NCBI GenBank assembly: GCA_902765885.1
Contig: CACXBN010000084.1
Coordinates: 1-7,784 of the forward strand
Direction of reading: 5' to 3'
Source of the DNA: an uncultured Ruminococcus sp.
GTDB lineage: Bacteria; Bacillota; Clostridia; Oscillospirales; CAG-272
Length of the DNA: 7,784 bases
The notes beneath the pieces were generated by a model. It saw only the letters and a program-made list of their open reading frames with translations, was not told the DNA's origin and searched no databases. The translations under genes and the position numbers were made by a program. Shown here piece by piece: positions 1 through 4,223 of the stretch (position 1 is the first letter of the stretch; every line of letters starts with the position of its first letter).

Positions 1-88
1 ATCCCATGGGAATCAGACAAACGCCCTGTGACGCTTCCCGCAGCGCCGGAAAATCATAGCTGTTGGTGTAAGCCCATCTTGTTTCCAT
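1..88 (-). CDS. Creatininase-family amidohydrolase, N-terminal fragment (cut by window edge)
   Basis: Only the first 29 codons are inside the window; the rest lies beyond base 1. The start is fixed by a strong Shine-Dalgarno sequence AGGAGGG (minus strand, 94-100) five bases before the ATG at 88. The fragment begins METRWAYTNS and ends GVCLIPMG. That order (a Trp-containing start, a short amphipathic stretch, then a hydrophobic strand ending in a Pro-x-Gly turn) matches the N-terminus of creatininase/creatinine amidohydrolase family proteins, where the strand is followed by an E-x-H-G metal-binding motif. That motif is outside the window, so the family call is an inference from a short stretch. 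Members are cytoplasmic metal-dependent amidohydrolases with varied substrates, so no specific reaction is claimed. A possible promoter is far upstream at 684-712, which would give a leader of nearly 600 bases. Confidence 0.6.
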   Translation of the reverse strand, partial: METRWAYTNSYDFPALREASQGVCLIPMG

Positions 89-451
89 AATATCCCTCCT
101 CTTGTAGAAAAGAAACTTCGTCGTCAGTGATAGATTGCTTGGGAGTATCAATTGCGAATTCTATAGGAAGTTCCCCTGTATATCAGCCTCTGCGACATCT
201 CCCTAGCATCGGAATCTTAGCACATATCAAAAGGAATTTCAAGAAAAATATGGAGTCTATAATGGAAAACTCGAAAACGATAATGGCTGGGAATGATCTA
301 TAAATTGACAAATCGGAAAGGATACGTTAACTTATAATAAAAACTGGTTACAACATAGGCGGTGACAAACTCGGTATCGAAAGAAGCGCCTTTTATGATA
401 GGGTCGATGAGCCATAGGATCAAAGGAAGAAACTGAAAAAGTTGATTCTAC

Positions 452-688
452 ATAACCCGAGTTTGATAAAACGATTCTAAATAAATAGCCACACATTGTC
501 AATGTAATACATAAATGTAGTACATATTGTCAACAATCCATTTATGCTCTTCTTTAAGGAATCTACGTGTTTTTTCCCGTAGTTTATACCTAAAATAGCT
601 TAAAACCTCGGTGTACTCGCTGCTTTACATGCTTCATTCAGCGGTTTGCCAAGGTTTCTTTATTCCTTCTTCGTCAAACTCGGGTTAT
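452..688. repeat. 15-bp perfect inverted repeat bounding a 237-bp segment
   Basis: ATAACCCGAGTTTGA at 452-466 is the exact reverse complement of TCAAACTCGGGTTAT at 674-688. The nine-base core CAAACTCGG occurs a third time at 366-374 on the plus strand. The arms could be the ends of a small non-autonomous element or the closing stem of an RNA. I see no target-site duplication next to the arms (TCTAC on the left, ATCAA on the right), which argues mildly against a mobile element. The right arm overlaps the -10 box of a minus-strand promoter. Confidence 0.6.
556..677 (-). ncRNA. Candidate structured RNA or leader domain, family not recognised
   Basis: Read on the minus strand downstream of the promoter at 684-712, this segment can fold into a closed multi-helix domain. 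An outer stem AAGGAAT (668-662) pairs with ATTCCTT (562-556). Inside it, AAACCTTGG (657-649) pairs with CCGAGGTTT (611-603) over nine pairs with one G-U. Within that arm, CGCTG (643-639) pairs with CAGCG (622-618). A second hairpin, CTACG (582-578) with CGTAG (567-563), has an A-rich loop. Four mutually compatible helices in 113 bases is more than I would expect by chance in A/T-rich DNA, but I did not compute folding energies. I do not recognise a known riboswitch or RNA family. The 3' end is undefined. Confidence 0.3.
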
Positions 689-712
689 ATCAAACAGGTT
701 GAGGTTTGTCAA
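684..712 (-). promoter_or_regulatory. Sigma-A type promoter reading leftward
   Basis: On the minus strand TTGACA (707-712) is separated by 17 bases from TATAAC (684-689), which is one mismatch from the full consensus. The predicted transcript would start near 677 and run toward the creatininase-family gene through the folded segment at 556-668. No open reading frame follows within 500 bases, so the product is either a non-coding RNA or a very long leader. Confidence 0.5.
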
Positions 713-786
713 TACGTTTATGAAATTTAAAATAACTATTGTGTTGAACAGTAGAAACAGTCTCAAACAACCGAAAAAGAACAGAA

Positions 787-811
787 GGCATTTTTGTGAT
801 ATGAAAATGCC
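787..811 (-). terminator. Weak hairpin, possible leftward terminator
   Basis: GGCATTTT (787-794) and AAAATGCC (804-811) form an 8-bp stem with a 9-base loop. On the minus strand it is followed by a broken T-rich stretch (TTCTGTTCTTTTTC), while on the plus strand there is no T run. It could stop transcripts coming leftward from the barstar operon antisense to the tRNAs. The stem is A/T-rich and the T tract is interrupted, so this is tentative. Confidence 0.3.
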
Positions 812-884
812 CTCAATATATAATAATGAAGAATAATGAAAAAATGTGTGAAAAAAAATAATTTAAGTTTAGAGCAAAAAAATG

Positions 885-916
885 TTGACAAATAAAAACG
901 CTTGTGATAATATAAT
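885..916 (+). promoter_or_regulatory. Promoter of the tRNA cluster
   Basis: A perfect -35 box TTGACA lies at 885-890. The -10 region is an overlapping A/T cluster: GATAAT at 906-911 has an extended TGT in front but a 15-base spacer, TAATAT at 908-913 has the ideal 17-base spacer, and a perfect TATAAT at 911-916 has a 20-base spacer. Whichever is used, transcription would start about 10-20 bases before the first tRNA at 941. Confidence 0.75.
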
Positions 917-940
917 TAGGCATTCCGGCGATGCACCTAT

Positions 941-1011
941 GCGAGTGTAGTTCAGTGGTAGAATTCCAGCCTTCCAAGCTGGTTATGTGGGTTCGATTCC
1001 CATCACTCGCT
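941..1011 (+). tRNA. tRNA-Gly (anticodon TCC)
   Basis: A complete cloverleaf is visible. Acceptor arms are GCGAGTG (941-947) and CACTCGC (1004-1010), with discriminator T at 1011 as expected for bacterial tRNA-Gly. The anticodon stem CCAGC/GCTGG carries the loop CTTCCAA, giving anticodon TCC at 973-975, which reads GGA and GGG. The T arm is GTGGG-TTCGATT-CCCAT. CCA is not encoded (TTTT follows), so it must be added by the CCA-adding enzyme. It is first in a three-tRNA transcript, only six bases before the next tRNA. Confidence 0.97.
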
Positions 1012-1017
1012 TTTTGT

Positions 1018-1091
1018 GTGCCTTTAGCTCAGCAGGATAGAGCAACTGCCTTCTAAGCAGTAGGTCGAGGGTTCGAATCCCCCAAGGCACG
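1018..1091 (+). tRNA. tRNA-Arg (anticodon TCT)
   Basis: Acceptor arms GTGCCTT (1018-1024) and AAGGCAC (1084-1090) pair fully, with discriminator G at 1091. The anticodon stem ACTGC/GCAGT holds loop CTTCTAA, so the anticodon is TCT at 1052-1054, reading AGA and AGG. AGA and AGG are common Arg codons in this type of genome, and AGA is frequent in the neighbouring genes. The T arm GAGGG-TTCGAAT-CCCCC is canonical. CCA is not encoded. Confidence 0.97.
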
Positions 1092-1121
1092 GTGACTTCG
1101 ATAACACGAGGGCCGCTTAAC

Positions 1122-1196
1122 GGTGGATGTAGCTCAGTTGGTTAGAGCGTCAGGTTGTGGCCCTGAAGGCCGTGGGTTCGACCCCCATCATTCACC
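1122..1196 (+). tRNA. tRNA-His (anticodon GTG)
   Basis: Acceptor arms GTGGATG (1123-1129) and CATTCAC (1189-1195) pair with one G-T. The extra 5' G at 1122 (position -1) can pair with discriminator C at 1196, the hallmark of tRNA-His recognised by histidyl-tRNA synthetase; the -1 G is encoded. The anticodon stem TCAGG/CCTGA carries loop TTGTGGC, giving GTG at 1157-1159. CCA is not encoded. It is last in the cluster, directly before a rho-independent terminator. The 30-base spacer after tRNA-Arg shows no special feature. Confidence 0.97.
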
Positions 1197-1205
1197 CTGT
1201 TTGTT

Positions 1206-1238
1206 ACCAGTGATTATATCACTGGTTTTTTTCTTTTT
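1206..1238 (+). terminator. Rho-independent terminator of the tRNA cluster
   Basis: ACCAGTGAT (1206-1214) and ATCACTGGT (1218-1226) form a 9-bp stem with a 3-base loop, followed by a run of T broken by one C (1226-1239). It begins ten bases after tRNA-His and its tail touches the stop codon of the convergent barstar gene. On the minus strand the hairpin is not followed by T, so it is unlikely to terminate the barstar transcript efficiently. Confidence 0.9.
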
Positions 1239-1502
1239 TCAGCGAATTATAACCCTGAACTTTCTTGACTCGTTTTCGGTATCTATGAGCATTCCTGCCA
1301 GAGCATCTGCATAACTGCCCATGTTTTCCTTCAATGATTCGAATCCGAGAATTATGAGTGTCAGATCAGTGCCGGCCAGAATATCATGCAGAGCATCAAG
1401 ATTTCTTCCGAAATAATCGGGAGTATCTAGAGCTGTCTCTACAGCATCATATAATTCTTTTCTTGTTTTTATGTTTGTGACATCAATCAGTTTGTAATTC
1501 AT
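1239..1502 (-). CDS. Barstar-family ribonuclease inhibitor
   Basis: This 87-residue cytoplasmic protein is about the length of barstar (89-90 residues) and should bind and block the ribonuclease encoded just upstream. The family signature lies at residues 28-44, PDYFGRNLDALHDILAG, which aligns with barstar PEYYGENLDALWDCLTG. Barstar Tyr29, Asp35 and Asp39, which contact the barnase active site, are present as Tyr30, Asp36 and Asp40; barstar Trp38 is replaced by His39. The protein ends in a beta strand (FRVIIR), as in barstar. The ATG at 1502 has GGAAGG (minus strand, 1516-1511) eight bases upstream. The gene starts 18 bases after the ribonuclease stop, so the two are co-transcribed in the order toxin then immunity. 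No good terminator follows; its stop abuts the tail of the tRNA terminator. The barstar fold is clear; the pairing with the neighbour is inferred from order and known biology. Confidence 0.92.
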   Translation of the reverse strand: MNYKLIDVTNIKTRKELYDAVETALDTPDYFGRNLDALHDILAGTDLTLIILGFESLKENMGSYADALAGMLIDTENESRKFRVIIR

Positions 1503-1520
1503 AAATCAAGCCTTCCAGTC

Positions 1521-2177
1521 TTATTCTTCACCGTACAACAGTTCAAATGATTCATAGTGGTCTTCTGTATAATAGATTAATCCGTCATTTGAATATACTA
1601 TTCTTTTCGAACCTCTGGAAGATTTTCCAAGGGTATCTATATCACATTCATAATATGTTCTGCCTTTGGCTTTTGGCAGGAGACCTTCATAATTGCCAAA
1701 CTTCTGACCACCGATACATTTGCCTTTAGCATATCTTTCAACAGATCCTCCTGACCAGCCAAGATCTTCTGCAGCAGATTTGGATATATAATTTGAAGGC
1801 AGTTTTCCGTATGTGTGAATATACAGAGCGACATGTTCTTTGTCGTCATATACGCCATCCTCTTCGACTGTCAGAACTTCATCCGTGTCGACTATATCGG
1901 TCTGTTCAGTGCTGTCTTGCGGGGCATTTGTTTCCGGTGTCTCTGTCTCAGCGGGAGAGGTATCTTCCGTACTTTGAGAATCGGTGCTGTTTGATGTGTC
2001 TTCGGAACCGTAATTTATTAAAGATTCGGTGTCTGAGTCATCTTCAAGAAGGGAGTTTATTAAATCATTGACTTCTTTTACAGTCTGGCTGTTTGTAAGC
2101 GAACATGAAGACAAAGAAGAAATTACGCCTATAAGCAGTAATACTGTCAGAATCAAAGATATGAGTTTCTTCATCAT
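1521..2177 (-). CDS. Barnase-type guanyl-preferring ribonuclease with lipoprotein signal
   Basis: The 218-residue precursor has three parts. Residues 1-25 are a signal peptide (Lys3-Lys4, hydrophobic core, lipobox LSSC) predicting lipidation at Cys25 and anchoring on the outer face of the membrane. Residues 26-107 form a low-complexity Ser/Thr/Glu/Asp-rich linker. Residues 108-218 are a complete barnase domain. Counterparts of all key barnase residues are present: Lys27 as Lys133, general base Glu73 as Glu177, Arg83 as Arg188, Arg87 as Arg192, general acid His102 as His207, and Tyr103 as Tyr208. Barnase Arg59 is Tyr163. Cys154 and Cys178 align with barnase Ser50 and Ala74 on neighbouring strands and could form a disulfide. 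The start ATG at 2177 overlaps the stop of the thioesterase gene by one base (TAATG), implying translational coupling; a second Met follows at once. Single-stranded RNA outside or in competing cells is the likely target. The fold is certain, the surface location inferred. Confidence 0.93.
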   Translation of the reverse strand: MMKKLISLILTVLLLIGVISSLSSCSLTNSQTVKEVNDLINSLLEDDSDTESLINYGSEDTSNSTDSQSTEDTSPAETETPETNAPQDSTEQTDIVDTDEVLTVEEDGVYDDKEHVALYIHTYGKLPSNYISKSAAEDLGWSGGSVERYAKGKCIGGQKFGNYEGLLPKAKGRTYYECDIDTLGKSSRGSKRIVYSNDGLIYYTEDHYESFELLYGEE

Positions 2178-2905
2178 TATTTAGCTCTTTTCGTTTCAGT
2201 AAAATTAATTTCCGCCTCAACGTTTACGCGTCCGTCAGGGCGAATCGTTCTGATATAACAAACATCATCATGGTATCCTCTGTATATTTTTATTTCTTCT
2301 CCGAGCGGGGCCTCGGAAACATATGAAATACACATTGAAGAAACGCGTTTGTTATTCATGTTACCTGAATAGCTGCACAGAATGTCGGGGTATCTTGTGT
2401 TGTTCATGTGGCCGTTAAGATCCACGTCAGCGTATGTGGTTGTTCTGCTTCCGGCATATTCGAAAGAAATATCATCAGGAATTTTGAATCTTGCCGGAGG
2501 CATATCGATCATATCATCGATTCTGTATCTTCCTTCAAGCTCTGACGTACGATGCAGTTTTCCGTCATTTATACCGAAAAGTGCCCATATGGATACAGCC
2601 TCGACAATTACTTCACCGTCTCTTATAATCCTATAGCATCTGTTAAACTGTACTCCTCTGGATTCAGCAGCCCAGGACTGAACTGTGAGTTTATCATGAG
2701 TATAAATTTCCTTATATGCATTCATTCTTATCCTGCTTATGACAAATGACAGCCCCTGGTCAAAAAGCTCGTTGTATGACGGCCGGTCATCTTCCATCTG
2801 ACTGTAGGCTGCATCCTGTATCAGCCTGAAAATATTCGATGCGGAAACGATGTCATTTGAATCCACATCATTTGCGAGAACTCTGTATTCGCCGCTCCAT
2901 TTCAT
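2177..2905 (-). CDS. Acyl-ACP thioesterase (FatA/FatB family, double hotdog)
   Basis: The 242-residue protein hydrolyses acyl-ACP to free fatty acid and ACP in the cytoplasm. The first hotdog domain spans about residues 1-115 (MKWSGEYRVLANDVDSND start, then the helix around NIFRLIQDAA). The second spans about 150-242 and carries the family's catalytic signature DVDLNGHMNN, with Asp162, Asn164 and His166 matching the Asp-Asn-His set of plant FatB. An upstream ATG at 2950 keeps the frame open, but that start would lie in the loop of the aldolase terminator and adds a hydrophobic tail foreign to the family. The ATG at 2905 has AGAGGT (2916-2911) five bases before it, so I use it. It is the first gene of an operon with the ribonuclease and barstar and overlaps the ribonuclease start by one base. 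No convincing promoter is seen between it and the terminator, so some transcription may be readthrough from the aldolase gene. Confidence 0.92.
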   Translation of the reverse strand: MKWSGEYRVLANDVDSNDIVSASNIFRLIQDAAYSQMEDDRPSYNELFDQGLSFVISRIRMNAYKEIYTHDKLTVQSWAAESRGVQFNRCYRIIRDGEVIVEAVSIWALFGINDGKLHRTSELEGRYRIDDMIDMPPARFKIPDDISFEYAGSRTTTYADVDLNGHMNNTRYPDILCSYSGNMNNKRVSSMCISYVSEAPLGEEIKIYRGYHDDVCYIRTIRPDGRVNVEAEINFTETKRAK

Positions 2906-2910
2906 AAAAA

Positions 2911-2916
2911 ACCTCT
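2911..2916 (-). promoter_or_regulatory. Ribosome binding site deciding the thioesterase start
   Basis: AGAGGT on the minus strand ends five bases before the ATG at 2905. It sits inside the longer open frame that begins at 2950, which shows that the upstream ATG is not the real start. No purine-rich site precedes the ATG at 2950. Confidence 0.75.
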
Positions 2917-2929
2917 GAATTAAATATAA

Positions 2930-2974
2930 CATAAAAATGAGACAACGCACGATTAATACGAACGTTGTCTCATT
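2930..2974 (-). terminator. Rho-independent terminator after the aldolase gene
   Basis: The arms AATGAGACAACG (2936-2947) and CGTTGTCTCATT (2963-2974) are perfect 12-bp complements with a 15-base loop, followed on the minus strand by TTTTTATG. It starts about 13 bases after the aldolase stop codon and ends only some 30 bases before the thioesterase start, so it separates the aldolase transcript from the thioesterase-barnase-barstar operon. Confidence 0.9.
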
Positions 2975-2986
2975 TCTTAAGCTTGT

Positions 2987-3952
2987 TTATAGTGTGTTTG
3001 CAGATCCGAGAACGTCCTTGATTTTATGAGCAACCATTTTCTTGACTTCTTCTCTTCCAACGGAGAGATATGCTCGCGGGTCAAATACGTCAGGCTGTGC
3101 ATGCAGCACTCTTCTGATTCCTGCAGTCATTGCAAGTCTTATATCGGAATCTATGTTGATTTTGCAAACTGCAAGGGTTGCGGCTCTGCGCAGCTGATCT
3201 TCCGGGATACCTACAGCATCAGGCAGATGTCCACCGATAGAATTGATTTCCTTTACATGTTCCTGAGAAACAGATGATGCACCGTGAAGAACAATGGGGA
3301 ATCCAGGAAGTATTTCCATAATTCTCTCAAGGATGTCAAAACGGAGCGGAGGCGGAACAAGAACGCCGTCTGCATTGCGAGTGCACTGTTCCGGTTTGAA
3401 TTTGTAAGCACCATGGCTTGTCCCGATTGCTATTGCCAGCGAGTCAACACCGGTCCTGCTTACGAACTCTTCAACTTCCTCAGGACGAGTGTATGATGAA
3501 TCTTCTGCGGAAACTTTAACTTCATCTTCAACACCGGCAAGTCTTCCGAGTTCTCCCTCGACAACGACGCCGCGTTCGTGTGCATATTCAACAACCTTCT
3601 TTGTGAGAGCGATGTTGTCTTCGAATGTATGGTGAGATCCATCAATCATTACAGAGGTGAATCCTCCATCAATGCATGCTTTGCAGATGTCAAAGTCTGC
3701 ACCATGGTCAAGATGCAGTGCAAGATCTATGCCTGAATCCTTGATGGCCGCTTGTGCGAGGGCCATAAGATATTCCTGTTTGGCATATTTTCTAGCGCCG
3801 GCAGAAACCTGAAGAATTACAGGAGATTTAAGTTCGCCTGCAGCTTCGGTGATTGCCTGTATTATTTCCATGTTGTTGATATTGAAAGCACCGATTGCGT
3901 ACTTTCCTTCATAAGCTTTCCTGAACATTTCAGTCGTTGTAACGAGAGCCAT
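2987..3952 (-). CDS. fba: Class II fructose-1,6-bisphosphate aldolase
   Basis: This 321-residue cytoplasmic TIM-barrel enzyme cleaves fructose 1,6-bisphosphate to glyceraldehyde 3-phosphate and dihydroxyacetone phosphate, and works in reverse in gluconeogenesis. Class II zinc motifs are in order: HLDHG with catalytic Asp82 and zinc ligand His83; VEGELG with Glu134; IGTSHGAYK with zinc ligand His180; LHGASS with zinc ligand His223; and the phosphate-binding NIDSD at 266-270. The segment around 241-260 (GGHLPDAVGIPEDQLRRAA) is typical of the roughly 310-320-residue Firmicutes forms, longer than the 285-residue B. subtilis enzyme. The ATG at 3952 follows AAAGGAT with a suitable spacer. A promoter is seen at 3992-4020 and a strong terminator follows. 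It stands divergent from fucI. Tagatose-bisphosphate aldolases share these motifs, so substrate choice is the main uncertainty. Confidence 0.93.
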   Translation of the reverse strand: MALVTTTEMFRKAYEGKYAIGAFNINNMEIIQAITEAAGELKSPVILQVSAGARKYAKQEYLMALAQAAIKDSGIDLALHLDHGADFDICKACIDGGFTSVMIDGSHHTFEDNIALTKKVVEYAHERGVVVEGELGRLAGVEDEVKVSAEDSSYTRPEEVEEFVSRTGVDSLAIAIGTSHGAYKFKPEQCTRNADGVLVPPPLRFDILERIMEILPGFPIVLHGASSVSQEHVKEINSIGGHLPDAVGIPEDQLRRAATLAVCKINIDSDIRLAMTAGIRRVLHAQPDVFDPRAYLSVGREEVKKMVAHKIKDVLGSANTL

Positions 3953-3991
3953 ATGTGAATCCTTTCTTTAGGTTGATTTTTCAACATTCCA

Positions 3992-4020
3992 ATTTTACAT
4001 TACGGAAGAGTAAAAATCAA
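3992..4020 (-). promoter_or_regulatory. Probable promoter of the aldolase gene
   Basis: On the minus strand TTGATT (4020-4015) and TAAAAT (3997-3992) are separated by exactly 17 bases. The transcript would begin near 3985 with a leader of about 33 bases. The start region contains the small hairpin GTTGA-AAAA-TCAAC (3972-3985). Confidence 0.6.
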
Positions 4021-4088
4021 TGAATAATTGTAAATAATACGAGAGTCCGAATAATAATGTAAGTACGATAGCCTATAAAACTGTTAAC

Positions 4089-4151
4089 GAAATACAAATT
4101 CAAAATCAGATTACCGATAGCTTTTACGGTTTTGTTGATTTTGTATTTTTT
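4089..4151 (+). promoter_or_regulatory. Large imperfect dyad upstream of fucI, possible regulator site or attenuator
   Basis: AAATACAAATTCAAAATCA (from about 4089) is complementary to TGATTTTGTATTT (4136-4148) apart from a six-base bulge. Between them lies an inner ACCG (4113-4116) / CGGT (4127-4130) pair. The right arm runs into T6 (4146-4151) and overlaps the fucI -35 box at 4135-4140. As DNA it could be an operator; as RNA it would resemble an intrinsic terminator, but no plus-strand gene lies just upstream, which favours the operator reading. Confidence 0.35.
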
Positions 4152-4163
4152 AAGTGATATAAT
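4135..4163 (+). promoter_or_regulatory. Promoter of fucI (extended -10)
   Basis: TTGATT (4135-4140), a 17-base spacer and a perfect TATAAT (4158-4163), preceded by TGA to give an extended -10 (TGnTATAAT). Transcription should begin near 4170, leaving a leader of about 54 bases. This is the best promoter match in the right half of the window. Confidence 0.8.
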
Positions 4164-4171
4164 TGAATCAC

Positions 4172-4189
4172 AATCAGCAGTTACTGATT
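4172..4189 (+). promoter_or_regulatory. Inverted repeat at the fucI transcription start, candidate operator
   Basis: AATCAG (4172-4177) and CTGATT (4184-4189) are perfect complements separated by six bases and begin right at the predicted transcription start. An 18-bp dyad in this position is typical of a repressor site in a sugar gene. The related half-site AAATCAG also occurs at 4104-4110. No regulator gene is in the window, so the binding protein is unknown. Confidence 0.4.
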
Positions 4190-4223
4190 TCTATTTTGAC
4201 TTATTTTTATAGAGAGGTGTATC

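Larger units (their letters stand above)
89..884. other. Long gene-free gap with structured and possibly decayed sequence
   Basis: About 800 bases contain no open frame that I can assign to a protein. The part from 240 to 900 is clearly more A/T-rich than the genes and full of stops in all frames. It contains a minus-strand promoter (684-712), a 15-bp inverted repeat (452-466 / 674-688), nested helices between 556 and 668, and a short hairpin at 787-811. Two open stretches on the minus strand (57-182, 42 codons; 502-624, 41 codons) lack starts and are too short to call genes. The gap may hold a non-coding RNA, a long leader for the creatininase-family gene, or remnants of a deleted element; the sequence alone does not decide. 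Confidence 0.6.

Noticed and set aside
300..480. Possible transposase remnant on the plus strand (GGDKLGIERSAFYDRV)
   Set aside because: The frame is interrupted by several stops and I could not match it to any transposase or recombinase motif.
366..683. CRISPR-like repeats from three copies of CAAACTCGG
   Set aside because: Only nine bases are shared, spacing is irregular (about 85 and 210 bases) and one copy is inverted.
941..1240. Integration (att) site at the 3' end of the tRNA genes
   Set aside because: No integrase gene and no direct repeat of a tRNA 3' end elsewhere in the window; tRNA-His is followed by an ordinary terminator.
1123..1314. Open frame of 63 codons starting inside tRNA-His
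   Set aside because: Its first part is simply the translation of the tRNA gene and the rest crosses the terminator and the barstar gene on the other strand. There is no ribosome binding site.
1637..1858. Minus-strand frame of 73 codons within the ribonuclease gene
   Set aside because: It lies in another frame of a gene with all catalytic residues conserved, so it is a shadow.
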